Positions 43,824 to 54,424 are shown, numbered from the stretch's first letter. The stretch is DNA of 64,000 nucleotides from Smallanthus sonchifolius (GCA_023525975.1 CM042018.1:105702001-105766000), one strand, 5' to 3'. Made by a program: numbers and translations. Notes: a model not told the origin generated them from the sequence alone.

Positions 43824-45599
43824 GTTTTGCTTGCCCTCAAGCAAAGTCTTTTGCTTCAAATCCACATTACAAATTCTCAAACAATTGTTTTAACTAAACA
43901 TAAGCTAAGGTCCAAGGTCATGCAAAATTCATAAGAATTATACTCTCAACAGATTTACAATCCAACAAACCATCGATGAATTTTTAAACAAAAGGAAATA
44001 TTGGAACGCGCTTAACTCATATCTAGTTATGGCTTTGCATGCACACACCCCTCACAATCAATCACTCCCCTTGGTTTCATATCTGGACTAGCGATGATGT
44101 GCTAGTATTTTTCACTCAAACCCAAACAATGAACCACATTATCATAAGCTTGCATATTGATCACATCTCCTCCTACTAACACAACTAACATGCACAAATC
44201 AAAAGGTCTTTTAAGAGGTTGTAATGTAGGCTAGGGTTATGTGCATGGATAGTGATTTTTTAAAGTGGCTATAGGTAAGTGGAATTCAACTAATGAAGTT
44301 ACAAATCAATCTAAAACTTTCAAATCTCTACTATGAGTATAAATGACCCATCAACACTAAAGTTCTTATTTTTTTCAAACTATCAAATGAAACTTGGGTT
44401 AAACTGACCCAATAACATCTTTTATTATAATTCAAACTAATACTCAAAACCTTTGGGCACATGTTGACCTAATACTATTTTTGTATTTCTTTTTCATTCA
44501 TTTTTTTTTGCAATTGCAACCGCAACTTCAATAATCTAAGTTAATTGAATTCCAACTCACGGGTTTAAAAAGAAAAGGCTAAAAAGGTGAATGGGCTAAT
44601 GTTATGGGTTTTGTCAACAGAAAAGGTATAGGCTCAGAGTGGGCATCTAGTGGATATTAACGGGTAAGGGTATAAAAATGGCTAAATATAAAAAGGTTTC
44701 TCCTAATGCCTTTATCATTTTTGTGCAATTAATTGGTTCAAGGTCTCAACATGTATCAACACTATGCAAGTTCTAAAATGTGAAACAAAGTGACCAACCA
44801 CTCAAATAAGCGAATATATATATATATATATCAATTTGGCTCAAAATCTCACAAAAACGGTGGGAATAGGTTACCGACATGTGCATGCAAACCATCACCT
44901 TCAACTTTGTTACTCCCGAATTCAACATTTCCAATTTTTTTTATTTTTTTATTTTTTTTTTTTTTATATATTTGTTGGAAAGACTTAATCAAGTACTTAG
45001 TGAATTAACTATGACCAAAGACCTCTACCAAACACTTTGTAAAACAATTATCAAACAAAATTTGTATGGTTTCCAAGATTTCCCACATCCCCACACTTGA
45101 ACCTTACATTGTCCCAATGTAAATAGTTATAAAATATAAAAGTGCGGTTTGTAGGTGCAAAAACATCCAATACCCAATATCTCCAAATATCCAACTCAAA
45201 GATTACCATAACCATAAGCACCAACCCAACCACAATCAACCAAGTTTCAAACAAAAACACACCAAAACACACAAAAACAAACAAAAATAATATAGTTCAA
45301 TCAAAACAACATAAATATGAGAAAGAGTACATGGACCTGATTAGAGGAGATCATAGAGTGGCTGGACCATCACCAAAAATGGACTCGTAAGTCTTCCATG
45401 AGTCTTCCCCACACTTGAGTGTTGCTATGGTGACGAAAACTAAAACACACAAAACAAAACAAAGTTGCAAAAAGCCGGGTTGCCTCCCGGTTAGCGCTAA
45501 GTTTAATGTCCTCAGCCCGACATTACCTCCTTATGGAGGTTGGAACATAAACTTGCTTCCACTAGTTCCCCCACCGCCTTGGTTGTTATCACTCCAACT
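43824..45599 (-). other. Non-coding 3' internal region of the minus-strand element
   Basis: About 1.8 kb between the Gag-protease stop and the 3' LTR. It has no frame with a recognisable domain. It carries a conserved hairpin motif (45475-45490) and extra polypurine-like motifs at 45088 and 45406. In autonomous Athila elements RT, integrase and an env-like frame would be found downstream of protease; here all are missing. Confidence 0.7.
45475..45498 (-). other. Conserved hairpin motif after Gag-protease
   Basis: The minus strand reads TTAGCGCTAACCGGGAGG then CAACCCGG; the arms CCGGG and CCCGG can pair around AGGCAA. The plus-strand relative has the same motif at 50646-50665. Its role is unknown. 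Confidence 0.7.
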
Positions 45600-48341
45600 C
45601 TAAGTCTTCTCTCTTGTAAATTCCATATCAAACAAATCTCCTTTCTCGTTTGGATGTTGGACATGGTCGGGTGGCTTCTTTTCATCCTTCAACCTCTTAG
45701 TTTCCTTCTCGATTGCCTTCGGATCGTCTTTCATATTAAACCTGTCAAACATAATACCTTTCTTTTTGGTGTCACCCTCATTTGCCTTGGCACGAGGATG
45801 ACAGACGTTAGTAGTAACCGATTTTGAACATTTCTTTTCAACCGAATATGTAAATAAATTTGAAAAAACATTTATGTTCAACTTACGATTCCCAAAGGTC
45901 ATGTCAACAGTTCCGTTTTGGCAATTGATTTGCGCATTTGCGGTTGCCAAAAACGGTCTTCCCAAAATCACTCGTGGCTCCTCCTCCTTAGCAAGTGGTG
46001 CATAATCGAGCACCAAGAAATCTCCCAGATAGTAAAATTCTCCAATCTTCACAGCCACTCCCACTAGTTTCCCCCGAGGCCGCGTGCGTGTAGCATTCGC
46101 TAACACCAAGGTGGTGGTGTATTCTTCTAATGGACCAAAATTGTATTGGTCATATACGCTCCCCGGTAAAATGCTCACCCCCGCTCCATAATCTAATAAT
46201 GCCAATTTGGTTTTAAATTCCCCAATTTGAATAGGAACTAAGGGTTCTCCAAACTCAATTTCTTCCTCTTCTCTTTCTTCACATTCTTCATTACCATGGG
46301 CTACATCAATTGCACTAACATGATGCTTTGGGTTCAAAGTGGTGTCACTTGGCAATTTACCTTCATTTTGTTTGAGTTGAGCTATTTCTTGTGCCAATTG
46401 CCCAACTTGTCTCTCCAATGCCACAAAAGACTTGTCTCTCACTTCATTCTCCTTCTTTGATTCTTTCATCATCTCCAATAGTGCATCCAACTTTGAATTA
46501 ACCGCATTATCACCCCCTGATGACTCATCTTGTTGTTGATGGTCTTGATTGTAATTCCTTGGGGGGTAATTTGTGTTCCGGTTATTGTTATAAGAGCTCC
46601 TTTGGTAACCACCCGAATTATAATTGCTTTGTTGACAAGGTTGGTATGACGAAGTACCTTGATTTGAACCTTGGAAATTTGGGTTTAATTGGTTTGACGC
46701 ATCCCCATATTTGAAATTGGGATGATTCCTCGAGCTCGGGTGATAGGAGTTTGAGTTGGTATCATATGGTTTCCTATCACCATAAACTTGGTTCACGTCT
46801 TCTTGTCTACCTTCTTGGAATGGGCAACTCATGGTTTTGTGCCCCAAATCTCCACAACTCTCACAAACATCAAAACGAGTTTTCACTCCCGCTACTTCCT
46901 TTTTCTCTCCTTTTTTCAACAAGGCCAACTCTTTCTCCATAGAAGCTAACCTCTCTTTCGTCTCATAGTCCGGGGCAGATTTTGAAATTGGGTGTTTGGC
47001 TCTTCGGCTAGCCGATGCCTCGGCTTTTGAACTTTGGCTCATTTTTTCTAACAAATCCCAATCATCTTCTTCGGGATTAGACAACAATGTCCCATTACTT
47101 GTGGACTTCAAGTACTTCCTCTCATCTTGAGTCAAACCATCCACAAAGCACTTCACTAGTTCCCACAACTCGATTTGATGGTGGGGACATTTCCTCAACA
47201 ACTCTTTGAAACGGGTAAAAGCTTCATGTAAAGGTTCACCTGTTTGTTGTTGAAAAGTCCGAATCTCAATTCGGGAGTCATCCGTCTTTGCAACCGAGTA
47301 ATATTCGTCCAAGAAAACTTGTTGCATTTCATCCCATGTGTGGATGCTATTAGCCGGCAATGTGATGAACCATTGCTTTGCTCTATCTTTGAGGGAAAAC
47401 TGAAAAAGTCGGAGTTTGACCTCATTTTGGTCAAAGTTTTCATCCCCAATGGTGCTACAAATGGCGGCAAACTCGGCTAAATGGGTGTATGGTTCTTCGC
47501 TAACCATGCCATGAAAATGTGGGAGAACGTTGATGTAATTCGGTCTTGACTTGAACCTCCTCATTCCCGGAATTGGTGGAACAATTGGAGAAGCATTCTC
47601 CGAAATAGCCGGTCGAAAGCGACCATTAACTCCACCCATTGGGGCTACCAGATGTCTTCGGTTTTCATTATTGTAGCCCCCATTAAATATCCTCCCTTCT
47701 TGTCTAGGAGGATAAACAGGTCTATCGGGCCTACCCGTTCGACCCATTGGTTGTCTCGGTCTTTGGTGAACATAATTCACCTCTTCTTCCTCTTCAAAGC
47801 CTTGCCCCTCATTGTATTCTCCATATTGGCTCCTCTCACCATCTTCATACTCGTAATCTCCAAACCCATCACCATTCCCAACATCTTCATTATCATCATA
47901 CCCAAAGTATTCACCATCGTCGTCCTCCCAACCATCATTCTCATTGTCGTTTCTTGGTTGAGCTCCAAAGATGTTTCCAGGAGGGGTTTGATTTTGTTGT
48001 GGTCCCCTTCTTCCTTGGTACGTGGGATTGGTACGGATGTTAACGGGTCGGTTTTGTTGAACTGGACCCGACCCACGGGGTTGGTTGTTATTGATAGGTA
48101 TAGATGGGGTTTGGGTTCGGTGAGGTGGAGTTGGTGGGCGGTTAAGGATAGGGCCTATGTTTGGAGTTGGGCCACGGTTTCTCATGCTAGATCCAGAATG
48201 ACTGCTTCGACCATCCATAGATGACGGTTCCGATGAAATAGGTTGTAGATTTTGTTGTTGGGTTCGGTTTTGCCTTGCTATCTTCTCAATTTCTGGTTCA
48301 AAAGCAAGCGGTGAAGTCCTCCCGGATGAACGGGTACGCAT
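45600..48341 (-). CDS. Gag-protease polyprotein of an Athila-type element (913 codons, intact)
   Basis: Structural Gag fused to a retroviral-type aspartic protease. Residues 1-265 are low-complexity (Arg/Pro/Asn-rich, then an Asp/Glu/Gly/Tyr-rich block), probably disordered. A retrotransposon Gag capsid region follows at about 270-400 (FQFSLKDRAKQWFITLPANS, EPLHEAFTRFKELLRKCPHH). A zinc knuckle CX2CX4HX4C (CESCGDLGHKTMSC) lies at about 492-505, then an Asn/Tyr/Gln-rich linker and a short coiled coil (VALERQVGQLAQEIAQLKQN). The protease is at about 700-810, with LLDYGAGVSILP holding the catalytic Asp (usual form D-L/T/S-GA; Tyr here is unusual) and VILGRPFLATANA. The start codon lies about 145 bp after the primer-binding site. 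The frame closes 60 residues after protease, before any RT. No stop or shift interrupts it, so it may be expressed. Confidence 0.92.
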   Translation of the reverse strand: MRTRSSGRTSPLAFEPEIEKIARQNRTQQQNLQPISSEPSSMDGRSSHSGSSMRNRGPTPNIGPILNRPPTPPHRTQTPSIPINNNQPRGSGPVQQNRPVNIRTNPTYQGRRGPQQNQTPPGNIFGAQPRNDNENDGWEDDDGEYFGYDDNEDVGNGDGFGDYEYEDGERSQYGEYNEGQGFEEEEEVNYVHQRPRQPMGRTGRPDRPVYPPRQEGRIFNGGYNNENRRHLVAPMGGVNGRFRPAISENASPIVPPIPGMRRFKSRPNYINVLPHFHGMVSEEPYTHLAEFAAICSTIGDENFDQNEVKLRLFQFSLKDRAKQWFITLPANSIHTWDEMQQVFLDEYYSVAKTDDSRIEIRTFQQQTGEPLHEAFTRFKELLRKCPHHQIELWELVKCFVDGLTQDERKYLKSTSNGTLLSNPEEDDWDLLEKMSQSSKAEASASRRAKHPISKSAPDYETKERLASMEKELALLKKGEKKEVAGVKTRFDVCESCGDLGHKTMSCPFQEGRQEDVNQVYGDRKPYDTNSNSYHPSSRNHPNFKYGDASNQLNPNFQGSNQGTSSYQPCQQSNYNSGGYQRSSYNNNRNTNYPPRNYNQDHQQQDESSGGDNAVNSKLDALLEMMKESKKENEVRDKSFVALERQVGQLAQEIAQLKQNEGKLPSDTTLNPKHHVSAIDVAHGNEECEEREEEEIEFGEPLVPIQIGEFKTKLALLDYGAGVSILPGSVYDQYNFGPLEEYTTTLVLANATRTRPRGKLVGVAVKIGEFYYLGDFLVLDYAPLAKEEEPRVILGRPFLATANAQINCQNGTVDMTFGNRKLNINVFSNLFTYSVEKKCSKSVTTNVCHPRAKANEGDTKKKGIMFDRFNMKDDPKAIEKETKRLKDEKKPPDHVQHPNEKGDLFDMEFTREKT

Positions 48342-48488
48342 GCACTAATCTGTCACCTGCACACACAAACAAACACCACGCGTAACACAAAAATAGAAGA
48401 AGATTAACCAAACAAAACAAGTAACAAATAATAAGTAAACAAGTAATCACACAAATCAACTAGAATAAAACACCAAGCGCAAACACTC

Positions 48489-48507
48489 CCCAGCAACGGC
48501 GCCAAAA
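48489..48507 (-). other. Primer-binding site of the minus-strand element
   Basis: The minus strand reads TTTTGGCGCCGTTGCTGGGG just inside the 5' LTR, one change from the TGGCGCCGTTGCCGGGG tRNA-Asp-type site of the plus-strand element. Confidence 0.88.
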
Positions 48508-48509
48508 TT

Positions 48510-49755
48510 TGATCGGTGTCGAAGGGACCGGTCAAAGATAAAGAATTAGAGTGTCCTAATCACCTTAAACTAGTTAGGGTAAGAAGGGTGTCGAACCACG
48601 AAGAGTTTGTGGTCGGTGCTTAACTTCAATTGACAAAGTGATTTTTGAAGTTGCAATGAGTCTTTCTGACCAAACACAAGCAATGGTTTAGGTGAAACTT
48701 ATCAAACTCAACAAACAAGGATTATCAAGTAACAATTATGATCAATAGTAATCAAGTACCAAACAAACGATTTAGATTGTAACAATAATTAAAAAGGAAT
48801 CACGCCCGGGTTTCAAGTTCACAAGTAATTAGGGATTATCACACCAACATATGAGTTCAAGCAATCAAATGGTTATCCAAATCAAATTGACCAAATCTAA
48901 CCAAGAACATCAACATTCATACATCATCGGCAAATAGTGTAAGACAATATTCACGAATGAAATCGAGACAAATGTATGCAATATAGAATTAGATTAATCA
49001 ATAGATTCAACAAAAATCAAAGTTCATAGCAATTATCATCTAACGGGGTCAATGGTGCAAGAATTTATCGACTCCCGTGAGTTCATAACCATACTAAACA
49101 CAAAGATTCAAGTATTTCAAACCAAACGATTACAAGAATTGTTTCTCAAAGCTAGCACATGATAAAACCCTAAAAACTTACAAACAATTCACCCGGGAAT
49201 GATTACCGGTGGATTAGCCACTCATGGTTGTGGAATTCATCTTCGATTCTTCGATGATTCGATAACAATCTTCACAATCGATCTTGGAATGGTGTTTCCT
49301 AGCCTCCAATCGCTCCCCAAATCGCCCAAGAACTGATGTCAAAAAGAGAGTGTTCAATTTGGGGAAGAAACCCCCAAATAAACACTGAAAATCGGATGTT
49401 TCACTTAAAATCCGCGTCTGAAACGTAACCAGCGTAAGCCTACGCTGGGTTGGCGTAAGCTTACGCCGCCACACTCGAAGCTGTTGTGAAAGAAATGTTC
49501 AGGCGTAGGCCTACGCTGGGCGGCGTAGGCTTACGCTGGGTGGCGTAGGCTTACGCCAGGTCCTGAGTTTCTGCCCCGTTTTCTCCGTGCCTCTTCCGAC
49601 TCTTGCATCTCTCACCTAATATCTTCCAAAATCATACTTTAAGCTTTCAACACCTGCACATCCATAGCTACACAAAACTTTTGTATTCCACATGTTAATT
49701 TACATAAATATAACATGTTACACCCTTTAATGCATAAAACTTTGGTCGCTTATAA
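48510..49755 (-). repeat. 5' LTR of the minus-strand element
   Basis: About 1,246 bp. The inner edge on the plus strand is TGATCGGTGTCG beside the primer-binding site. The outer edge is CGCTTATAA, where the other LTR has CGCTTATCA, so the terminal TG of this LTR appears mutated. The zinc-knuckle frame of the host element resumes at 49756. Confidence 0.85.
49431..49556 (-). repeat. Palindrome array in the 5' LTR (five units)
   Basis: Same array as 43465-43611 with one 20-bp unit fewer, so the copy number changed after insertion in one of the two LTRs. Confidence 0.88.
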
Positions 49756-50304
49756 ACCAGTGACGAGCTAGAATCAGGTAAGTATTTCATTACTAGCTTT
49801 ATTGGTTATGAGTATGATACTCATGTACCTTTGTTTTCATATGGTACCATGCATGATTCTTTGTATCCACAATGTACTTTACACTTGTCTTGTGAGGATG
49901 ATATGATGCAGGGATCGCAAAGGGAAGAACAACGCGAGGATGAGCTCATGGATGAGATGGAAGTGGTTCTCTCGAGCATCACTAATGAGGAGACCACAGA
50001 CCACACTGTTCCATCTTGGGAGGACGAGTTTGGTGAGGAATTGGTGAGCATACCTCTTATGGAAAGGAAAGGAGAACGGTTTGACCCGGTTGGCGACCTC
50101 GACGAATTAGAAGCCTTGCTTTATGGGAAGTCAACCGTGGTAATCAAGGAAGAACCGCACCAAGAGGAAGATGTGCAAATAGTTGGGTTCACCAACGAAC
50201 CAATGACCATGGTGACACCCGATCCTACCTTATGCACCAAATATAGCCGGCCCGTGATTGACCATGATATTGATTCATCACACGAATCAAACAAACCACG
50301 GTAG
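49756..50304 (+). pseudogene. Zinc-knuckle frame of plus-strand element, second part
   Basis: An open frame continuing from 42668 after the intruding element: TSDELESGKYFITSFIGYEY, then a methionine at 49831 and an acidic stretch (REEQREDELMDEMEVVLSS, GEELVSIPLMERKGERFDPV), ending SSHESNKPR. No known domain. Acidic and rich in Glu and Asp, it resembles a linker or accessory product rather than an enzyme. Joined parts would be about 360 codons, less any bases lost at the 42670 junction. Confidence 0.55.
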
Positions 50305-51517
50305 AGGGCGAACTACTTCACAGACCAACCTACTTTGAAGGCGCGACATCGGTCCATCAAGCATTGCAAGTCAACAATATTTTTTCGGGTTGATCGCCTC
50401 CTTCATTACATCAGTCATGTCAGGTTTGGTCTAGGCAAATACAAGTGTTTGTGGCACGACTCGATTGCTTTGTGTTTGCATTCACCATCGATTTCTCACT
50501 AACCGGTGGTGAATGCACTAAACTAAATGGGTCGGATGAGTTTTTAAGTATCATGAGCCACCCGTTTGTTAATTTGCTTCATCACCTGCCCTAGATTAAC
50601 GTGCATGTAGGGCGAGTCAAGCTAATGACTCGTTAAATAAATGAGCGCTTCCGGGAGGCAACCCGAGGTTTTGGGAACACCGTTGTGTTCATTTTATTCC
50701 ATTATTCTATGCAAACCTCTCATTCTTTTATGCTTGAATGTGTTAGTGATCGTTTTGGTTGAAGATTTCATGATCGGAATCGCTTAGAGGCTTTTTGGGA
50801 ACTTATTGGGCCTTTTTTTTTCCAAGAATCTCACCAGAGGAGTTTTCTGTTTCACTCTCTCTCGCATTCCCATGCATTTGTTTTGCACATGCATACTTTT
50901 GGTACATTTAGGGCAATGTACGTTTCAAGTGTGGGGATGTTGGGGTTTTTGTGAACTTTTGCAAGTCTATTGTATAATTCTCATTGCATTTTAGAAAAAA
51001 TCCCATTTTTGGCAAAAAAATTCACTAAAATTTGAATAAATGCCATCCATTTATCTTCATTTTAGATCCTTAAGCATGATTGTTTTGTCGTCATCACACG
51101 ATTAAGTGAAACCTTCAAGTGTTGTAATAAAATAATTTGGAATATCTTGAAAGCTTGACAAGTTAAAAAATATGACATTTATGCATGTGGTTTTACCTTA
51201 ACCCTTATCCTTTCATTTCCGTGAGAGTTTTTAATCCTTTATTGCTTGTGTGTGTCTTATTGCACTTCCTGTTCACATTTTTGTGAATTTTTGAGTATGC
51301 TAGATGTTGTATTCATATTAGAACTTGCTTAGGGCATATATTTCAAGATCATGAACGAAGTTGTTGCATGAAAATGATAGAGACATTAGGATAAACCACT
51401 TTGTGTTAGCCTTTTTCATTTCTTTTACCTCACCCACATTATTACCACTAGTCTCCATGTTGAGCCTTACCACATTTCGTGTTACCCACATCTTAAACCC
51501 ACTAAGCCAAATTAGCC
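50305..51517 (+). other. 3' internal region of plus-strand Athila-type element
   Basis: Non-coding. It has the hairpin motif at 50646-50665 (GCGCTTCCGGGAGGCAACCC) and a polypurine-like TTCAAGTGTGGGGA at 50924-50937, followed by about 600 bp without features. No RT or integrase. Confidence 0.6.
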
Positions 51518-51699
51518 TTTTATTTTTAAACCTTTTTGTTAAAATTCCGGTTTATGTTGGTTATCTAATTTGTGCTTTCTAGTTACTTCGTTTAGGACGT
51601 ATGTGTCTCGTCCGGCGTTCGTTGCGGCTTATATACAAAAAAGAAAAAAAAAGAAAAAAGAGAAAAAGAGAAAAGCTTAGAAAAATATACTATTGTAGT
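51518..51699 (+). repeat. Terminal overlap repeat of the permuted element (right copy)
   Basis: Direct repeat of 39927-40100, including GTTAAAATTCCGGTTTATGT, TCGTCCGGCGTTCGTTGCGG and an A/G-rich run. Few differences. It ends abruptly at the copia integrase sequence. Confidence 0.85.
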
Positions 51700-54221
51700 T
51701 AATCGCTAGACCGCTTCTGATGAGATGTAAATTACCATCTTTTGCATGGGGACATGCTATTTTGCATGCAGCTGCACTGATTAGATTAAGACCAACTGCT
51801 GATCATAATTACTCCCCATTACAAATGGTTTCTGGAAGAGAACCAAGTCCGTCTCATCTTAAAATATTTGGTTGTGCCGTATATGTACCAATACCACCAC
51901 CACAACGTACCAAAATGGGACCACAACGAAGACTGGCATCTATATTGGATTTAACTCCCCATCAATTATTAAATATTTAGAACCACTGACAGGAGACATG
52001 TTTACAACACATTATGCTGACTGTCAGTTTGATGAAACAATATTCCCAGTCTTAGGGGGAGATAAGAATAAAGAAAGACTCGTAACACAAGAAATTGAAT
52101 GGAATGCATCATCATTATCAACTTTCGACTCCCGAAGTGGTCAATGTGAATCTGAAGTCCAAAAGATTATACATTTGCAAAGAATAGCAAACGAATTACC
52201 AGATGCATTCACAGACACAACTAGAGTGACAAAGTCATATATACCAGCATCAAACGCACCTGCTCGAATTGAAGTAATCCCAGAAGCGATTACTATGCAG
52301 AGAAAGCGTGGGAGACCAATCGTTTCCAAAGACAAGAACCCACGAAAACGAAAAGAGAAAAATAACGCAGTTGGGGAAAAATCATAAACGATTATAAATG
52401 AACCTCCAGTAGAGGTAAATATCCCAGAAGAGACTAATATGATTCCAGAGGAAAATGAAATTCCATAAGAAATACCATTACCGAACGAAAATGGGATCTC
52501 TATTAATTATGTACAAAATAGTACAATGTGGAACCGGAACAAAACATGTGTTGACGATATATTCGCATATGCTATAGCAACGGATGTAATCAACGAAAAC
52601 GATTACGTACCTAAAACTCTAGAAGAGTGCATGTACAGAAATGATTGGCCAAAATGGCAAGAAGCCATAAAGGCTGATTTAAATTCGCTCGAAAAGGAAC
52701 ATGTTTTCGGACCTGTAGTCCGAACACCCATAGACGTCAAACCAGTAGGTTATAAATGGGTGTTTGCAATAAAGAGAAATGAAAAGAATGAGATTGTACG
52801 ATATAAGGCACGACTTGTAGCACAAGGGTTTTCCCAAATCTCAGGAGTTGATTATGAGGAAACGTATTCCCCCGTAGTGGATGCGATAACCCTTAGATTT
52901 CTTATCGGCCTCACAATCTCTGAAGGACTTCAGATGAGACTTATGGATGTCGTCACCGCATATTTGTACGGCACACTGGAAAATGACATCTATATGAAAA
53001 TCCCTAAAGGATTAAAAATGCCTGAAGCATTAAAATCAACACCTAGAGGTATGTGTGCTATAAAACTCCAGAGATCTTTATATGGTCTCAAGCAATCTGG
53101 TCGTATGTGGTACAATCGACTCAGTCAATATCTCGAAAAAGAAGGATAAAAATCTGATGTAATAAGCCCATGTGTCTTTATAAAAAGATCACACTCAAAA
53201 TTCACTATAATAGTAGTTTATGTTGATGATATAAACATTATTGGATCTCCTGAAGAGATAGAGAAAGCTGCTAAATTATTAAAAAGTGAATTTGAAATGA
53301 AAGATATTGGTATGACTAAATTATGTCTTGGTATTCAGTTTGAGTATCTGTGCAATGGCACATTTGTCCATCAATCAAACTACATCCAGAAGATGTTAGT
53401 ACGTTTCAATATGGATAAAGCTCATCCGTTTAGCGTCCCTATGGTTGTCCGACCGCTAGATCCACATAAGTATCCTTACCGACCTCAAGAAGAGGGCGAA
53501 GAAGTACTTGGTCCAGAAGTACCGTACTTAAGCGCGATCGGTGCCCTAATGTATCTTGCAAATAACACTAGACCTGATATTGCATTCTCTGTACATGTAC
53601 TAGCAAGATACAGTTCGAATCCAACACGTAGACATTGGAATGGAATAAAACATATATTCCGATATATTTGCGGGACAAAAGACTTAGGTCTTTTCTACCA
53701 GAAAAAATGAAAAGCCACAGCTTATTGGGTATGTTGATGCTGGATATCTATCAGATCCACATAAAGCACGTTCTCAAACAGGTTACGTATTCACATATGG
53801 TGGCACAACAATTTCTTGGAAGTCTACAAAGCAAACACTTACAGCAACGTCATCAAATCATGCCGAGTTAATAGCACTAAATGATGCCGGTCGAGAATGT
53901 GTGTGGTTGAGATCAATGATTAATCACATACAAGAAGCATGTGGATTAGAACAGATCAAGAAGGACCTGACAATTATCTATGAAGACAATGTTGCTTGCA
54001 TAGCTCAGATTAGAGAAGGCTACATCAAAGGTGACAGAACTAAACATATTTCACCAAAGTTTTTCTCAACATATGACTTGCAAAAAGAAGGGGAAATTGA
54101 TGTTAAGCAGATCAAGTCAAGTGACAATCTAGCTGACATGTTCACACAATCTTTACCAAGAAGCAGTTTTGAGCAGCTATCACAGAGGGTCGGACTATGT
54201 AGATTAAAAGATGTTAGTTAA
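51700..54221 (+). pseudogene. Ty1/copia pol pseudogene: integrase end, RT, RNase H
   Basis: Begins mid-integrase (FAWGHAILHAAALIRLRPTA, then SHLKIFGCAVYVPIPPPQRT). After a frameshift near 51935 the frame runs through the linker to RT (GYKWVFAIKRNEKNEIVRYK, ARLVAQGFSQ). The catalytic YVDD is at 53219-53230. A thumb/connection region follows to LGLFYQK at about 53705, then a second shift into RNase H (GYVDAGYLSDPHKARSQTGY, ISWKSTKQTLTATSSNHAEL) and the polyprotein end at 54221. In-frame stops lie near 52385, 52466 and 53147. Gag, protease and the integrase active site are missing. Order IN-RT-RH identifies Ty1/copia. Not functional. Confidence 0.92.
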
Positions 54222-54424
54222 ATTGAAGGGGAGCATTATACACGCTATACTCTTTTTTCCTTGACTAAGTTTTGTACCTCTGGGTTTTCTTAGTAAGGTT
54301 TTTAACGAGATAGCATAACTGGTCCAGTAGCATCAGTTTTATCTTTAGGTCCCGAAGTACCGATTTAACACAATCCTGAAATATGTTGTTAATAGTGTAT
54401 AATGAATATAAATGTATATATATC
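54222..54424 (+). other. 3' region of the copia element
   Basis: Non-coding DNA after pol with the GGTTTTCTTAGTAAGGTTTT and AACGAGATAGC wording common between pol and the 3' LTR of plant copia elements. A purine stretch ATTGAAGGGGAG lies just after the stop. The region continues at 61824 after the inverted-repeat element is removed. Confidence 0.6.

Larger units (their letters stand above)
42670..49755 (-). mobile_element. Gag-protease-only Athila-type LTR element (young)
   Basis: LTRs lie at 48510-49755 (5') and 42670-43808 (3', its terminal 127 bp missing). Over the shared ~1,100 bp I count about a dozen substitutions and one 20-bp unit gap, about 99% identity. Primer-binding site at 48489-48505, polypurine tract at 43809-43823. 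The only gene is a complete 913-codon Gag-protease; no RT, RNase H or integrase exists in the 1.8 kb between its stop and the 3' LTR. This resembles the TR-GAG type of non-autonomous plant element. It split the zinc-knuckle frame of the plus-strand relative. Confidence 0.85.
39927..51699 (+). mobile_element. Circularly permuted Athila-type LTR element
   Basis: Order along the plus strand: 3' internal region (39927-40744), one LTR (40745-41986), primer-binding site (41993-42010), an open frame with a zinc knuckle (from 42146), the 3' internal region again to 51699. The first 174 bp (39927-40100) are repeated at the end (51518-51699, about 97% by eye). Neither side ends at an LTR. So the block is one element unit opened inside its 3' internal region with about 180 bp of overlap. 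It was later split by the minus-strand element at 42670-49755. Confidence 0.7.

Noticed and set aside
47652..48224. A 190-codon plus-strand open frame across the Gag leader
   Set aside because: It is the reverse-strand shadow of the low-complexity N-terminus of the Gag-protease; no domain and no independent signals.
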